DNA of 64,000 nt from Flavobacteriales bacterium UBA974 (lineage in GTDB: Bacteria; Bacteroidota; Bacteroidia; Flavobacteriales_D; Sanyastnellaceae), in contig DBBW01000018.1 in the NCBI GenBank assembly GCA_002292405.1, forward strand, positions 61,076 through 125,075, written 5' to 3'. The translations under genes and the position numbers were made by a program. Below the pieces are notes generated by a model. That model ran no database searches, had not been told where the DNA came from, and worked only from the letters and a program-made list of their open reading frames with translations. This document shows positions 16,423 through 24,491 of this stretch, in pieces. Every line of letters starts with the position of its first letter. The stretch's first letter is position 1.

Positions 16423-17766
16423 TTATACAACTCCTTGGTCTAGCATTGCGTCAGCAACTTTTACAAATCCTGCGATATTTGCCCCACGTACGTAGTCGAC
16501 TGTGCCATCTTCATCAGTCCCATACGCCACACATTGTGCGTGGATGTCTTTCATGATTTGGTGTAACTTTCCGTCAACTTCTTCTGCAGTCCAAGAAAGA
16601 CGCATGTTGTTTTGAGACATCTCAAGTCCTGAAGTGGCAACACCACCTGCATTAGATGCTTTTCCTGGTGCGAATAGTACGCCTCCTGCTTGCAGCGATT
16701 CCACAGCTTCAGGATTGCATGGCATATTGGCTCCCTCAGCAACACAAATACACTTGTTTGCGATGAGAGTCTTGGCTTCATTTTCATTCACTTCATTTTG
16801 CGTAGCGCATGGAAGAGCCACGTCACAGGCAACGCTCCAAGGGCGAGCTCCTTCGTGGAAAGTGCTTCCTGGGAATTGAGTTTCGTATTCGGAGATACGT
16901 CCTCTGCGAACGTTTTTAAGGCCCATTACCCACTCTAGTTTTTCTTGAGTAATTCCCTCTGGATCGTGAATGAATCCTTTCGAGTCAGAAAGAGTTACCA
17001 CTTTCGCTCCCAGTTCTATACATTTCTGAGCAGCAAATTGAGCTACGTTTCCAGAGCCTGAAATAACGACGGTCTTACTTATCATCTTCTCTCCACGGGT
17101 AGCTAGCATCTCCTGTGCAAAGTACACAGTTCCATAGCCTGTAGCCTCCGGACGGATCAGTGAACCACCGTAGTTAATCCCTTTTCCAGTTAGTACACCT
17201 ACAAATTCGTTGCGAATACGCTTGTATTGACCAAAAAGGTATCCGATCTCACGTCCTCCAACACCGATATCTCCAGCAGGCACATCTGTGTTAGCACCGA
17301 TATGTCTCGACAGCTCAGTCATAAAGCTTTGGCAAAACCGCATCACTTCATTGTCAGATTTGCCTTTGGGATTAAAGTCAGATCCCCCTTTACCTCCACC
17401 AAGTGGAAGTGTTGTAAGAGAATTTTTAAAGACTTGCTCGAATCCAAGGAACTTCAAGATGCTAAGATTGACACTGGGATGAAACCTTAGTCCACCCTTA
17501 TATGGTCCAATTGCAGAGTTAAATTCAACGCGGTATCCACGATTAATCTGTACATCACCATTATCGTCAGTCCAAGCCACACGAAACATGATCGTTCTCT
17601 CGGGCTCTATCATGCGCTCTAGCACCTTCGCGTCAGAGTATTTCGGATTATTTGCGATAAATGGGATGACTGTTTCAGCTACCTCTTGGACAGCTTGTAG
17701 AAATTCTGGTTCGTTTGCATTTGATCTAGCTACCTGAGCCATAAATGCATCAATACGTTCCTGCAT
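16423..17766 (-). CDS. gdhA: NADP-type glutamate dehydrogenase
   Basis: A 447-residue enzyme converting 2-oxoglutarate and ammonia to glutamate. The substrate domain shows YKGGLRFHPSVN, the catalytic-lysine region GGGKGGSDFNPKGKSD and PAGDIGVGGREIGYLFGQYK. The Rossmann domain shows VISGSGNVAQFAAQK followed by LSDSKGFI, a pattern of NADP-preferring hexameric GDHs. ANMPCNPEA and GKASNAGGVATSG are also present. Length is standard. A perfect -7 box TATCTTTG at 17805-17812 indicates a leader of about 30 bases. Confidence 0.95.
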   Translation of the reverse strand: MQERIDAFMAQVARSNANEPEFLQAVQEVAETVIPFIANNPKYSDAKVLERMIEPERTIMFRVAWTDDNGDVQINRGYRVEFNSAIGPYKGGLRFHPSVNLSILKFLGFEQVFKNSLTTLPLGGGKGGSDFNPKGKSDNEVMRFCQSFMTELSRHIGANTDVPAGDIGVGGREIGYLFGQYKRIRNEFVGVLTGKGINYGGSLIRPEATGYGTVYFAQEMLATRGEKMISKTVVISGSGNVAQFAAQKCIELGAKVVTLSDSKGFIHDPEGITQEKLEWVMGLKNVRRGRISEYETQFPGSTFHEGARPWSVACDVALPCATQNEVNENEAKTLIANKCICVAEGANMPCNPEAVESLQAGGVLFAPGKASNAGGVATSGLEMSQNNMRLSWTAEEVDGKLHQIMKDIHAQCVAYGTDEDGTVDYVRGANIAGFVKVADAMLDQGVV

Positions 17767-17804
17767 GGTCTAATTTTTAACGTTTCTATTTACGCTTAGT
17801 GCTG

Positions 17805-17812
17805 CAAAGATA
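17805..17812 (-). promoter_or_regulatory. -7 box TATCTTTG of gdhA
   Basis: Minus strand, perfect TAnnTTTG match about 38 bases upstream of the gdhA ATG. No convincing TTG -33 element was found upstream. Confidence 0.4.
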
Positions 17813-17825
17813 ATCTAAAGTTCTT

Positions 17826-18611
17826 TTAAAGTGATGCTGTTCGCCCCCCATCAACAGGCACGTTAATACCACTTATGTAGTCAGCTGCAGGTGTGCATAA
17901 AAATGCAATAACACCTCCGATTTCATGTGGCTCACCAAATCTTTCAGCTGGTATAGCCCCCGCCATATTTTTTTGAATTTCTTCGGTTGATGTTCCACCC
18001 TTTAATGCCTTTGCTTGGATAATACTTTTCAACCTACCGGTATTCGTAGCTCCTGGTAACACGTTATTAACCCTTATCCCGTGCTTTCCCTCTTCGTTAG
18101 CTAATGTTTTAGACCAATTGGCCACTGCTCCTCTTATCGTATTCGACACTCCAAGCCCGTTTAGTGGAGCTTTAACAGAGGTGCTGATTACGTTAATAAT
18201 CCTGCCATGACCTCTCTCTCTCATCCCAGGAAGTACAGCTTGAGTAAGAACATGATTGCAAAGTAAGTGCTGCTCAAATGTATTTGTAAACTCCTCTATT
18301 TCTGCCTCTGAGATACTCCCCCCTTTTGGCCCTCCGGTGTTATTTACGAGGATGTCTATGTTCGAATTAGCCGTTAAGTGACGAGCTACCTCACTTACAT
18401 CTTTGTGGTTACTGAAATCTGCCACAACATATCCATGACCCTCATGCCCCCCTTTAGCTAGACTTTGTATGGCTTCTTTTAATTTTTCAGAGTTGCGAGC
18501 CATCAGTGTTACTTGAGCTCCCAACTCCGCCAGTTCTCTTGCTGCCGCCAGCCCGATTCCTTGTGATGCTCCACACACTAATGCGTGGCTTCCTTTGAGT
18601 GATAGATTCAT
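17826..18611 (-). CDS. SDR family protein with non-canonical active site
   Basis: A 261-residue Rossmann-fold protein resembling FabG-like reductases. It has the cofactor loop GASQGIG (14-20), LVNNTGGP (89-96), RIINVISTS (138-145) and the C-terminal FLCTPAADYISG. However, the segment aligned with the catalytic YxxxK reads SNTIR, giving Ser156 and Arg160 in place of Tyr and Lys. Other FabG-like subgroups lacking the canonical tetrad are known, so classical reductase activity should not be assumed. It diverges from the epimerase gene by 43 bases. The start has a leaderless -7 box. Confidence 0.85.
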   Translation of the reverse strand: MNLSLKGSHALVCGASQGIGLAAARELAELGAQVTLMARNSEKLKEAIQSLAKGGHEGHGYVVADFSNHKDVSEVARHLTANSNIDILVNNTGGPKGGSISEAEIEEFTNTFEQHLLCNHVLTQAVLPGMRERGHGRIINVISTSVKAPLNGLGVSNTIRGAVANWSKTLANEEGKHGIRVNNVLPGATNTGRLKSIIQAKALKGGTSTEEIQKNMAGAIPAERFGEPHEIGGVIAFLCTPAADYISGINVPVDGGRTASL

Positions 18612-18616
18612 GGCGG

Positions 18617-18624
18617 CAAAGGTA
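18617..18624 (-). promoter_or_regulatory. -7-like box TACCTTTG, leaderless arrangement
   Basis: Minus strand, perfect match to TAnnTTTG, 5 bases (CCGCC) before the SDR ATG. A possible TTTC -33 element lies 18 bases further upstream. Confidence 0.5.
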
Positions 18625-18654
18625 TAACTTTACACTTACGAAGAAATTACGCAC

Positions 18655-19047
18655 ATGAAGAAAATAGATCACCTAGGAATAGCAGTAGCAGACTTAGAGG
18701 CTGCTGAAAAGATCTTTACAGATGTTATTGGAACCAAGCCTTATAAAAGGGAAGAGGTTGCGTCTGAGGGAGTCGTGACTTCTTTTTTTAAAACAGGCGA
18801 GTCTAAAATTGAGCTCCTTCAATCTACATCTGAAGACGGCCCCATCGCTAGACATATCTCGAAGCGTGGAGAAGGACTTCACCACATCGCATTTCATGTC
18901 GATGAGCTAGAAAGAGAAATCGCAGAATTAGAATCTATAGGATACCGATGCATAAGCGGCCCAAAAGCTGGCGCTGATGGAAAAAGAATAGCCTTCCTGC
19001 ACCCTTCTGATACTGCTAAAGTATTGGTTGAGTTATGTGAAGGGTAG
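18655..19047 (+). CDS. mce: Methylmalonyl-CoA epimerase
   Basis: A 130-residue VOC-fold enzyme that interconverts (2R)- and (2S)-methylmalonyl-CoA for the B12-dependent mutase. The start MKKIDHLGIAVADLEAAEK, LHHIAFHVDELE in the middle and the terminal VLVELCEG carry the metal-binding His/Glu residues and match the family in length. This links functionally with the cobalamin adenosyltransferase at 6992-7543. The mutase itself is not in the window. TAACTTTA about 24 bases upstream may be its -7 box. Confidence 0.93.
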   Translation: MKKIDHLGIAVADLEAAEKIFTDVIGTKPYKREEVASEGVVTSFFKTGESKIELLQSTSEDGPIARHISKRGEGLHHIAFHVDELEREIAELESIGYRCISGPKAGADGKRIAFLHPSDTAKVLVELCEG

Positions 19048-19053
19048 TTTTAA

Positions 19054-19935
19054 TCAATCCTTTTTATTCTTTTTATTCTTTGCTCTTCCCCACCCTCGCA
19101 TTTTCTTTCCGAAGAGCTCTTTAGATTTGTCAGAATGAGTTGGAGCAGCACAAGAACCCTCAGGTTTAATGGGCTTTAATCCAAACAAATCACAACTGAT
19201 CATTGCTCGATAGGGTCTATAATCACCTACTCTCCAAGGCAATTTAGCTGTAGAGTTTATGGGAGCTAGTTGAAGCATGTCCGCTGCAAACTGCACTCTT
19301 ATAAATTTCCCTCGTTTCATCTTTAACCCGACGCCCACGATAAATTCAAAGCAACCGGAAAAAGGAGACATTTCTTCTTCCAGTACTGATAGGGGCGTGG
19401 AAGTCTCAAAGTCAAATTTAGAAGAAAAGTCAATCCTGTATCCTCCACCTATTCCCATTTCTAAAAATATTTTCTTAGTTAGAGTAATAGTTCTAAGAGC
19501 ATCAACAAATACACCAATATTCAAGGCACTTCCGGATCCGACAAGAACACTATCTTGCCCATCTATTACTCCTTCGAAAGTTTCTGTTATTGTACGTCTT
19601 GATCCGATCAGGTTTATCGAAAATCGATCCACAAGAATTGGATTTTTAGCAATAAAAACACGCCCGATTCCGCCAGCTAAATGAAACCCTCCCTGGGGAG
19701 TCCAAGTCCCTGAATACACTGTGTCGATAGTTCCAGAAGTCGAGTTTGCAATAAGCCACTCTTCGTTGAAAGGAGAATTCGAACCCCCAAGACCAGAACC
19801 CCCAATGGAAAGACTCCATCCTGATGATCGGTAGTCTGAGAGGGTGGGAGAGAAAAAAGAGTTTTGGGCTGAAGCATTAGAAATTAGCGACTGAAATACG
19901 ATGGTAAAGCCCAATAAAATTATCTGCCTAAGCAT
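19054..19935 (-). CDS. Putative outer-membrane protein, unknown
   Basis: A 293-residue protein with a signal peptide cleaved after about residue 23 (SNASAQ). The mature part has many amphipathic beta-strand-like stretches (GGFHLAGGIGRVF, IFLEMGIGGGYRID, CFEFIVGVGLKM) and a Lys/Arg/Gly-rich C-terminus (GKKMRGWGRAKNKKNKKD). It is probably a beta-barrel with a basic periplasmic tail. I do not recognise a family. Its first 8 bases overlap the end of kmo, so it is translated as part of the metB-kmo unit. Confidence 0.65.
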   Translation of the reverse strand: MLRQIILLGFTIVFQSLISNASAQNSFFSPTLSDYRSSGWSLSIGGSGLGGSNSPFNEEWLIANSTSGTIDTVYSGTWTPQGGFHLAGGIGRVFIAKNPILVDRFSINLIGSRRTITETFEGVIDGQDSVLVGSGSALNIGVFVDALRTITLTKKIFLEMGIGGGYRIDFSSKFDFETSTPLSVLEEEMSPFSGCFEFIVGVGLKMKRGKFIRVQFAADMLQLAPINSTAKLPWRVGDYRPYRAMISCDLFGLKPIKPEGSCAAPTHSDKSKELFGKKMRGWGRAKNKKNKKD

Positions 19936-21361
19936 CAGTACTTAATAAAGGTGAGGGATGCGCGATCGTGGAGCTGCCAGATTCGTAATCGTCGAGAAGC
20001 TTAATGGCACGCTCAACGATTTCATCACTTTCCCATTTTTCTGAAATGTCGGGTGAAGCCATTATTTCGTTCATTACTGCCTGTTGTATTTCCCCTTTTG
20101 TCCACGCTTCAGCGTATGGGATATGACTGAACGTTACCAATGTATAAAGAGGTTTCCAGCGATTGCTATGCGCAGCTGTTATTCGAGCTTCAATACGTTT
20201 TTGTAAAAGGAACTTAGGGTCGGCAGTTTTATCACGCATAACGATATAGTTATGGAGCGCTAAGTCTAATATTGCATCACTGTCAGGTTTTCTTAGTCTG
20301 GTATACTCATCTAGCAGTGCTTTCCAGTCAGCTTCTGATGTTGGAACTGCTTCGTCTATTAGTGAACTAAGAATTGTACAATCCTCGAATCCAGAATTCA
20401 TGCCTTGACCGAAGAACGGCACGATTGCATGTGCAGCATCGCCAATAATAACTACTCGGGAATTGATATTCCATGGATGACATTTCACACTACATAGAGA
20501 ACTTACGGGGTTTGTATTCCAGTCTTGAATAAGTGTAGGGAGGTGAGGTATCGTGTCAGGAAAATGTCGATCGAAGAACGCACGTACGTCTTCATCAGAC
20601 TTGATGTTCTTGAATGACTCTTCTCCTTCATAAGGGGCGAAAAGTGTACAAGTAAAGCTACCATCTGGATTAGGTAGCGCCATAAGCATGAACTTTCCGC
20701 GAGGCCAAATATGCAGCCCGTCCTCCGACATCCTAAATCCTCCATCCGCGTTAGGACTCATAGGAATTTCTTTATAGCCATGGGGAAGATATTGTTGGGA
20801 GTAGTCGAAACGGCTTGTGTGTGTCATATTTTCACGTATGACACTGAATGCGCCGTCAGCTCCAAAAATCCTATCGTGTAGAATTGCATTTCGATTTTTG
20901 AAAGACAAGTTTACACCTGCTTTGTCTCCCTTATCGGTAATTTCGTATCCTATACTTATATGGTCAAATTTGACTTCCAGTAAGGGGTTTTCTTCTGCAG
21001 CCTCAACCAATATGAGATTTAGACCTGATCGAGAAACAGAGTATATACACTGATCTCCCACTCCGTAAAGTTGAAGCGTTTCATTCCCAGAGTGGTCGTG
21101 CATTCGACGACCTTTTATTGGGAGAGCTATTTTACGAACTCTGTCAGCTACACCAGCCTTTTCGAGTGCTTTCCAGCCTCTATCGCTAAGCGCGAGATTA
21201 ATCGAACGACCTTCAAGTGCATTGCTATTTCTAGGGTCGGATCGACGATCATAGATAGTGACTTTATATCCACGTTGTGCGAGCATAAGTCCGAGTAAAC
21301 TTCCGACTAGACCTGCTCCTACAATTGCATGATGTTCTGGTGTCGTATTACTCGTGCTCAT
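19928..21361 (-). CDS. kmo: Kynurenine 3-monooxygenase (FAD)
   Basis: A 477-residue flavoprotein hydroxylase of tryptophan catabolism that converts L-kynurenine to 3-hydroxykynurenine. The FAD dinucleotide fold is GAGLVGSLLGLMLAQRG near residues 15-31. The KMO-specific segment GRSINLALSDRGW and the second FAD motif VIIGDAAHAIVPFFGQGMN with NSGFEDC are present. Residues after about 385 form a C-terminal helical region. The start codon directly abuts the metB stop (TAGATG), implying coupling. Kynureninase, tryptophan dioxygenase and 3-HAO are not in this window. Confidence 0.92.
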   Translation of the reverse strand: MSTSNTTPEHHAIVGAGLVGSLLGLMLAQRGYKVTIYDRRSDPRNSNALEGRSINLALSDRGWKALEKAGVADRVRKIALPIKGRRMHDHSGNETLQLYGVGDQCIYSVSRSGLNLILVEAAEENPLLEVKFDHISIGYEITDKGDKAGVNLSFKNRNAILHDRIFGADGAFSVIRENMTHTSRFDYSQQYLPHGYKEIPMSPNADGGFRMSEDGLHIWPRGKFMLMALPNPDGSFTCTLFAPYEGEESFKNIKSDEDVRAFFDRHFPDTIPHLPTLIQDWNTNPVSSLCSVKCHPWNINSRVVIIGDAAHAIVPFFGQGMNSGFEDCTILSSLIDEAVPTSEADWKALLDEYTRLRKPDSDAILDLALHNYIVMRDKTADPKFLLQKRIEARITAAHSNRWKPLYTLVTFSHIPYAEAWTKGEIQQAVMNEIMASPDISEKWESDEIVERAIKLLDDYESGSSTIAHPSPLLSTDA

Positions 21362-22525
21362 CTATAGAATTTCTTTGAAAGCTAATTTAAGGTCTTCGAT
21401 AATATCCACGGCATCTTCCACACCTAAACTGAGTCGAATAAGTCCATCAGTTACTCCGACTTTTTCTCTAATTTCCTTAGGAATAGAGGCATGCGTCATA
21501 GTAGCAGGGTGTCCTATTAAAGATTCTACTCCTCCAAGAGATTCAGCTAATGTGAAAATCTTGGTAGATTCAACAAATTTGTTTGCGGAAGCGAGAGAGT
21601 CGCCTTTGAGAGTAAAAGCAACCATACCACCAAAATCAGACATTTGACGTGAGGCTATTTCGTGCCCTGGATGACTTTCCAGCCCAGGCCAATATATTTT
21701 CTCTACTTGATCATTCGTTTTTAAATACTCTACCACAGCCCTGCCGTTTTCGCAATGGCGAGCTATTCTAAGATGTAGGGTTTTAATTCCACGAATTACG
21801 AGAAAACAATCCATAGGACCAGCTACACCACCACACGAATTTTGTAGTGTTCGCAATTTTTCATTGAGCTCGTTATCGTTCACCATAAGACACCCCATAA
21901 CGACATCAGAATGACCTCCTAGATATTTGGTTGCAGAATGCATCACCACATCTGCACCCTGAGATAGTGGTTGCTGAAGCATTGGTGTAGCGAAAGTATT
22001 GTCCACACATACAAGGATATCCTTCCCTTTTACAAAATTAACAACTGCCTGTACATCTGTGATTTTCATCATCGGATTTGTAGGTGTTTCAATCCAAATC
22101 ATCCGGGTATTTTCATTTACCACGTCCGACAACGAAGATTCACAATTGTCGAGATCTACGAAATGAAATTTAATTCCATAGTTAGCAAAAACAGTTGTGA
22201 ACAATCTATAGCTTCCGCCATAAAGGTCGTTCGTAGAGATCACTTCGTCTCCTGGTTTAAGTAATTTCAGAAGGTTGTCAATCGCCGCAAGCCCAGAAGC
22301 AAATGCTAGGCCGTGATTCGCACCTTCTAGCTCTGCAAAAGCATTTTCAAGGGCATGTCGAGTGGGGTTTTGAGTACGAGAATACTCATAACCTTTGTGC
22401 TCGCCAACTCTGGTTTGTACATAAGTAGAAGTTAAATAAACGGGAGTCATAATAGCGCCTGTAGATGCATCGTGTTTTACTCCGGCATGTACCGCTCTCG
22501 TTCCTTTTCCTATTCCGTCAGACAT
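21362..22525 (-). CDS. Cystathionine gamma-synthase/gamma-lyase family PLP enzyme
   Basis: A 387-residue Cys/Met-metabolism PLP-dependent enzyme. Characteristic segments are YEYSRTQNPTR (phosphate-binding Tyr/Arg of the partner subunit), the PLP-stacking Tyr in DLYGGSYR, VDNTFATP, and the Schiff-base lysine in HSATKYLGGHSD (Lys200). The C-terminal SLGGVESLIGHPATMTH is typical. Sequence alone does not separate gamma-synthase (methionine synthesis) from gamma-lyase (cysteine from cystathionine), so I give no symbol. It heads a three-gene leftward unit with kmo and an outer-membrane protein. A -7-like TAACTTTA lies at 22552-22559. Confidence 0.9.
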   Translation of the reverse strand: MSDGIGKGTRAVHAGVKHDASTGAIMTPVYLTSTYVQTRVGEHKGYEYSRTQNPTRHALENAFAELEGANHGLAFASGLAAIDNLLKLLKPGDEVISTNDLYGGSYRLFTTVFANYGIKFHFVDLDNCESSLSDVVNENTRMIWIETPTNPMMKITDVQAVVNFVKGKDILVCVDNTFATPMLQQPLSQGADVVMHSATKYLGGHSDVVMGCLMVNDNELNEKLRTLQNSCGGVAGPMDCFLVIRGIKTLHLRIARHCENGRAVVEYLKTNDQVEKIYWPGLESHPGHEIASRQMSDFGGMVAFTLKGDSLASANKFVESTKIFTLAESLGGVESLIGHPATMTHASIPKEIREKVGVTDGLIRLSLGVEDAVDIIEDLKLAFKEIL

Positions 22526-22556
22526 CTTTTCAATTTTTCGTTTGTGGTCAGTAAAG

Positions 22557-23579
22557 TTAATGTATTTTCATACCCGTCCGTACAAGCCATCCAGGTAGTA
22601 ATATTGATCCTATTATTAAGTATATGAAATAGGTTAATAGACGCCAAACCAGTACAGTAGCTCCCCCCACAACTGCTACTCCTTGCATAAAGACAGGGAG
22701 AGAAAATTCTGCAATGCCCGAAGCACCAGGTGTAGGACTCACGATCATGGCTATCCAAAGTGAGAGCTGGCGAGCGAACACTTCTAAATTCTGTACTGTG
22801 TCGAAAAAGATGTATAGAACTGCGTTAAGTATTAAAAACCTTGCCGTCCAGCTGACGAAAGTCACACCCAATGTTTTTAACCACATTCCTCGTGTCGCCC
22901 CTTTAAAGCTTTCCGAAGCGAGCATCCATTCCTGGGTTACTTTTTCAACATTCAACTCCCATCTTTTTAACCCTGGGAATCTAAAAATCAAGAGAATTGC
23001 ATTCCTTGTGGAATTCGGAGCTATCAACAAAATGAATAGTATTAAAATGGTGATGGCACAGTGGATTCCATACCCAGTAAAAAACATCACCCTTAATCCC
23101 ATCTCTGCAGTATTACTCAAAGCCTCAGGGATAAAAGCATCCGTTCCTATTAAAATGATGAGTAGAGGAACAACTAAAACGTAAAAAAACTCATCCATCA
23201 AAGATGTAGCGAGCACAGTTGCAACGCTCCTGCCGAGCGTCATTTCTTCGCGCTTCATAAGGTAAATTGCGATGGGGCTTCCGCCTATCACTGAGGGTGT
23301 AATGGCCGATGCAAACTCCCAAAGGAGTACTACATTCAGCGAACTTCGCCAACTAAATTCTCCCATAGACAGAATTTTCACTCTAGCCATATATGCAAGA
23401 TCCCGAATGACAAGCAACCCTACCGCTCCAACAAAAGCTAGCGCTGCTCTCGAACTCAATTTTACATCACCCACCCCAAAACTCTTCAAGTCCTCACTGT
23501 AGAAATAATAAATCACCCCAAGCCCTATAACTGTTGGAATTAATGCTTTCCACCTTTTTATTTCAACTTCTTTTTGCAA
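22557..23579 (-). CDS. Flippase-like membrane protein, UPF0104/LPG-synthase TM family
   Basis: A 340-residue polytopic protein with about eight membrane segments, belonging to the lysylphosphatidylglycerol synthase transmembrane (UPF0104) family. Conserved segments are ASAITPSVIGGSP near residue 95, a Leu/Ile-rich core, and SPTPGASGIAEFSLP near residue 285. It lacks the aminoacyl-transferase domain, so it is more likely a lipid-related transporter than an LPG synthase. The only start consistent with the N-terminus (MQKEVEIKRW) is a TTG. A second, divergent paralogue is at 26345-27304. Confidence 0.8.
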   Translation of the reverse strand: MQKEVEIKRWKALIPTVIGLGVIYYFYSEDLKSFGVGDVKLSSRAALAFVGAVGLLVIRDLAYMARVKILSMGEFSWRSSLNVVLLWEFASAITPSVIGGSPIAIYLMKREEMTLGRSVATVLATSLMDEFFYVLVVPLLIILIGTDAFIPEALSNTAEMGLRVMFFTGYGIHCAITILILFILLIAPNSTRNAILLIFRFPGLKRWELNVEKVTQEWMLASESFKGATRGMWLKTLGVTFVSWTARFLILNAVLYIFFDTVQNLEVFARQLSLWIAMIVSPTPGASGIAEFSLPVFMQGVAVVGGATVLVWRLLTYFIYLIIGSILLPGWLVRTGMKIH

Positions 23580-23893
23580 ATAATTTTCAGGTATAAGTAT
23601 CAGATCTCTCGGACCAGTTTAAGTTCAATCTCTACAATGCTCTCAATTAACATCCAATTAAGTACACTAAATAGACTCCATCTGTCTTTAATTATAGCTT
23701 GTGAACACATCAAAATCATTAATGTATTTTGTCACTCAAAGGTATGCTCTAAGAGACATCAGCCAATTTACTTTCTCAAGATTACGATGTTTTTATACAT
23801 ACTCATAGGGTCAGAATAATTGAAATCACAGCTTACGATCATGAACCCATAGTATTTGATTGCAAGTTTTATAAAAGAGGTTCTATGCAAGCG
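23580..23893. other. Intergenic region without a recognised gene
   Basis: About 314 AT-rich bases between the divergent UPF0104 and DUF3109 genes, much longer than other gaps in the window. An 81-codon rightward open frame covers part of it (23574-23819), but its composition (many Ile, Ser and Leu residues, no family resemblance) does not look coding. I see no hairpin with a T-run, tRNA or clear promoter apart from the box at 23894. A small RNA or a long leader cannot be excluded. Confidence 0.4.
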
Positions 23894-23901
23894 TATATTC
23901 G
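23894..23901 (+). promoter_or_regulatory. -7-like box TATATTCG, leaderless arrangement
   Basis: Seven of eight matches to TAnnTTTG, 5 bases (CTTTG) before the ATG at 23907. It independently supports that start over one 17 codons upstream. Confidence 0.4.
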
Positions 23902-23906
23902 CTTTG

Positions 23907-24491
23907 ATGATAGCAGTAGGTAATAAACTTCTTTCGGAAGATATTTTCGATGTCCAGTTCTCTTGCGATATCTCAGCATGTCAAGGAGCTTGTTGTGTTG
24001 AAGGATCTGGTGGGGCACCACTCACAGAAGAGGAATGTGCAATTTTAGACGACATTTTCGAAGATGTAAAGCCCTATTTGCGAGAGGAAGGCCTCGATGT
24101 GATAAAAGAAAAAGGGCTCTTTGTCATTGGGCAAGATGGGACATTAGAAACGCCACTCATTGAAGGAAGGGCCTGCGTTTATTCGACCATCTCCTCCAGT
24201 GGAAATCTCCTCTGCGGAATCGAGCAAGCTCATCAAGATGGAAAAACGAAGTGGAAGAAACCCCTCTCATGTCATCTATACCCAATTAGAGTTAAGGAAC
24301 TCATCGACTTCACTGCTTTGAACTATCACAAATGGAGCATATGTGATTCTGCACTTTCTTGCGGAGTTGCACGTCAGACAACCATCTTGGAATTTTGCAA
24401 GGAACCACTGATACGTGCATTTGGTAAGGAATGGTATGGGGAAGCTGCAGAGACGATGAAGGTTTGGCTTAAAGAAAAGAAGATAAAGTGA
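23907..24491 (+). CDS. DUF3109 family protein (Cys-rich)
   Basis: A 194-residue protein starting MIAVGNKLLSEDIF. It matches Bacteroidota DUF3109 proteins, with the Cys cluster CDISACQGACCVEG near residues 20-33 and further Cys residues in GRACVYS, LLCGIEQ, LSCHLYPIR, SICDSALSCG and EFCKEP. The many conserved cysteines resemble YkgJ-type zinc/iron-chelating domains, but the function is unknown. The ATG at 23907 is chosen because family members begin with this motif and the upstream extension is unrelated. Its stop overlaps the next start (GTGA). Confidence 0.85.
   Translation: MIAVGNKLLSEDIFDVQFSCDISACQGACCVEGSGGAPLTEEECAILDDIFEDVKPYLREEGLDVIKEKGLFVIGQDGTLETPLIEGRACVYSTISSSGNLLCGIEQAHQDGKTKWKKPLSCHLYPIRVKELIDFTALNYHKWSICDSALSCGVARQTTILEFCKEPLIRAFGKEWYGEAAETMKVWLKEKKIK

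Noticed and set aside
19277-19684. A 135-codon rightward open frame opposite an outer-membrane protein gene
   Set aside because: The opposite strand encodes a protein with a signal peptide and barrel-like strands coupled to kmo; the antisense frame shows no recognisable features.
22714-23184. A 156-codon rightward open frame opposite the UPF0104 gene
   Set aside because: It lies wholly inside the antisense of a well-supported membrane protein gene and has no family resemblance or start context; the frame stays open because of the composition of the real gene.
23574-23819. An 81-codon frame in the long gap before the DUF3109 gene
   Set aside because: Low-complexity Ile/Ser/Leu composition, no start context and no family resemblance; treated as non-coding.
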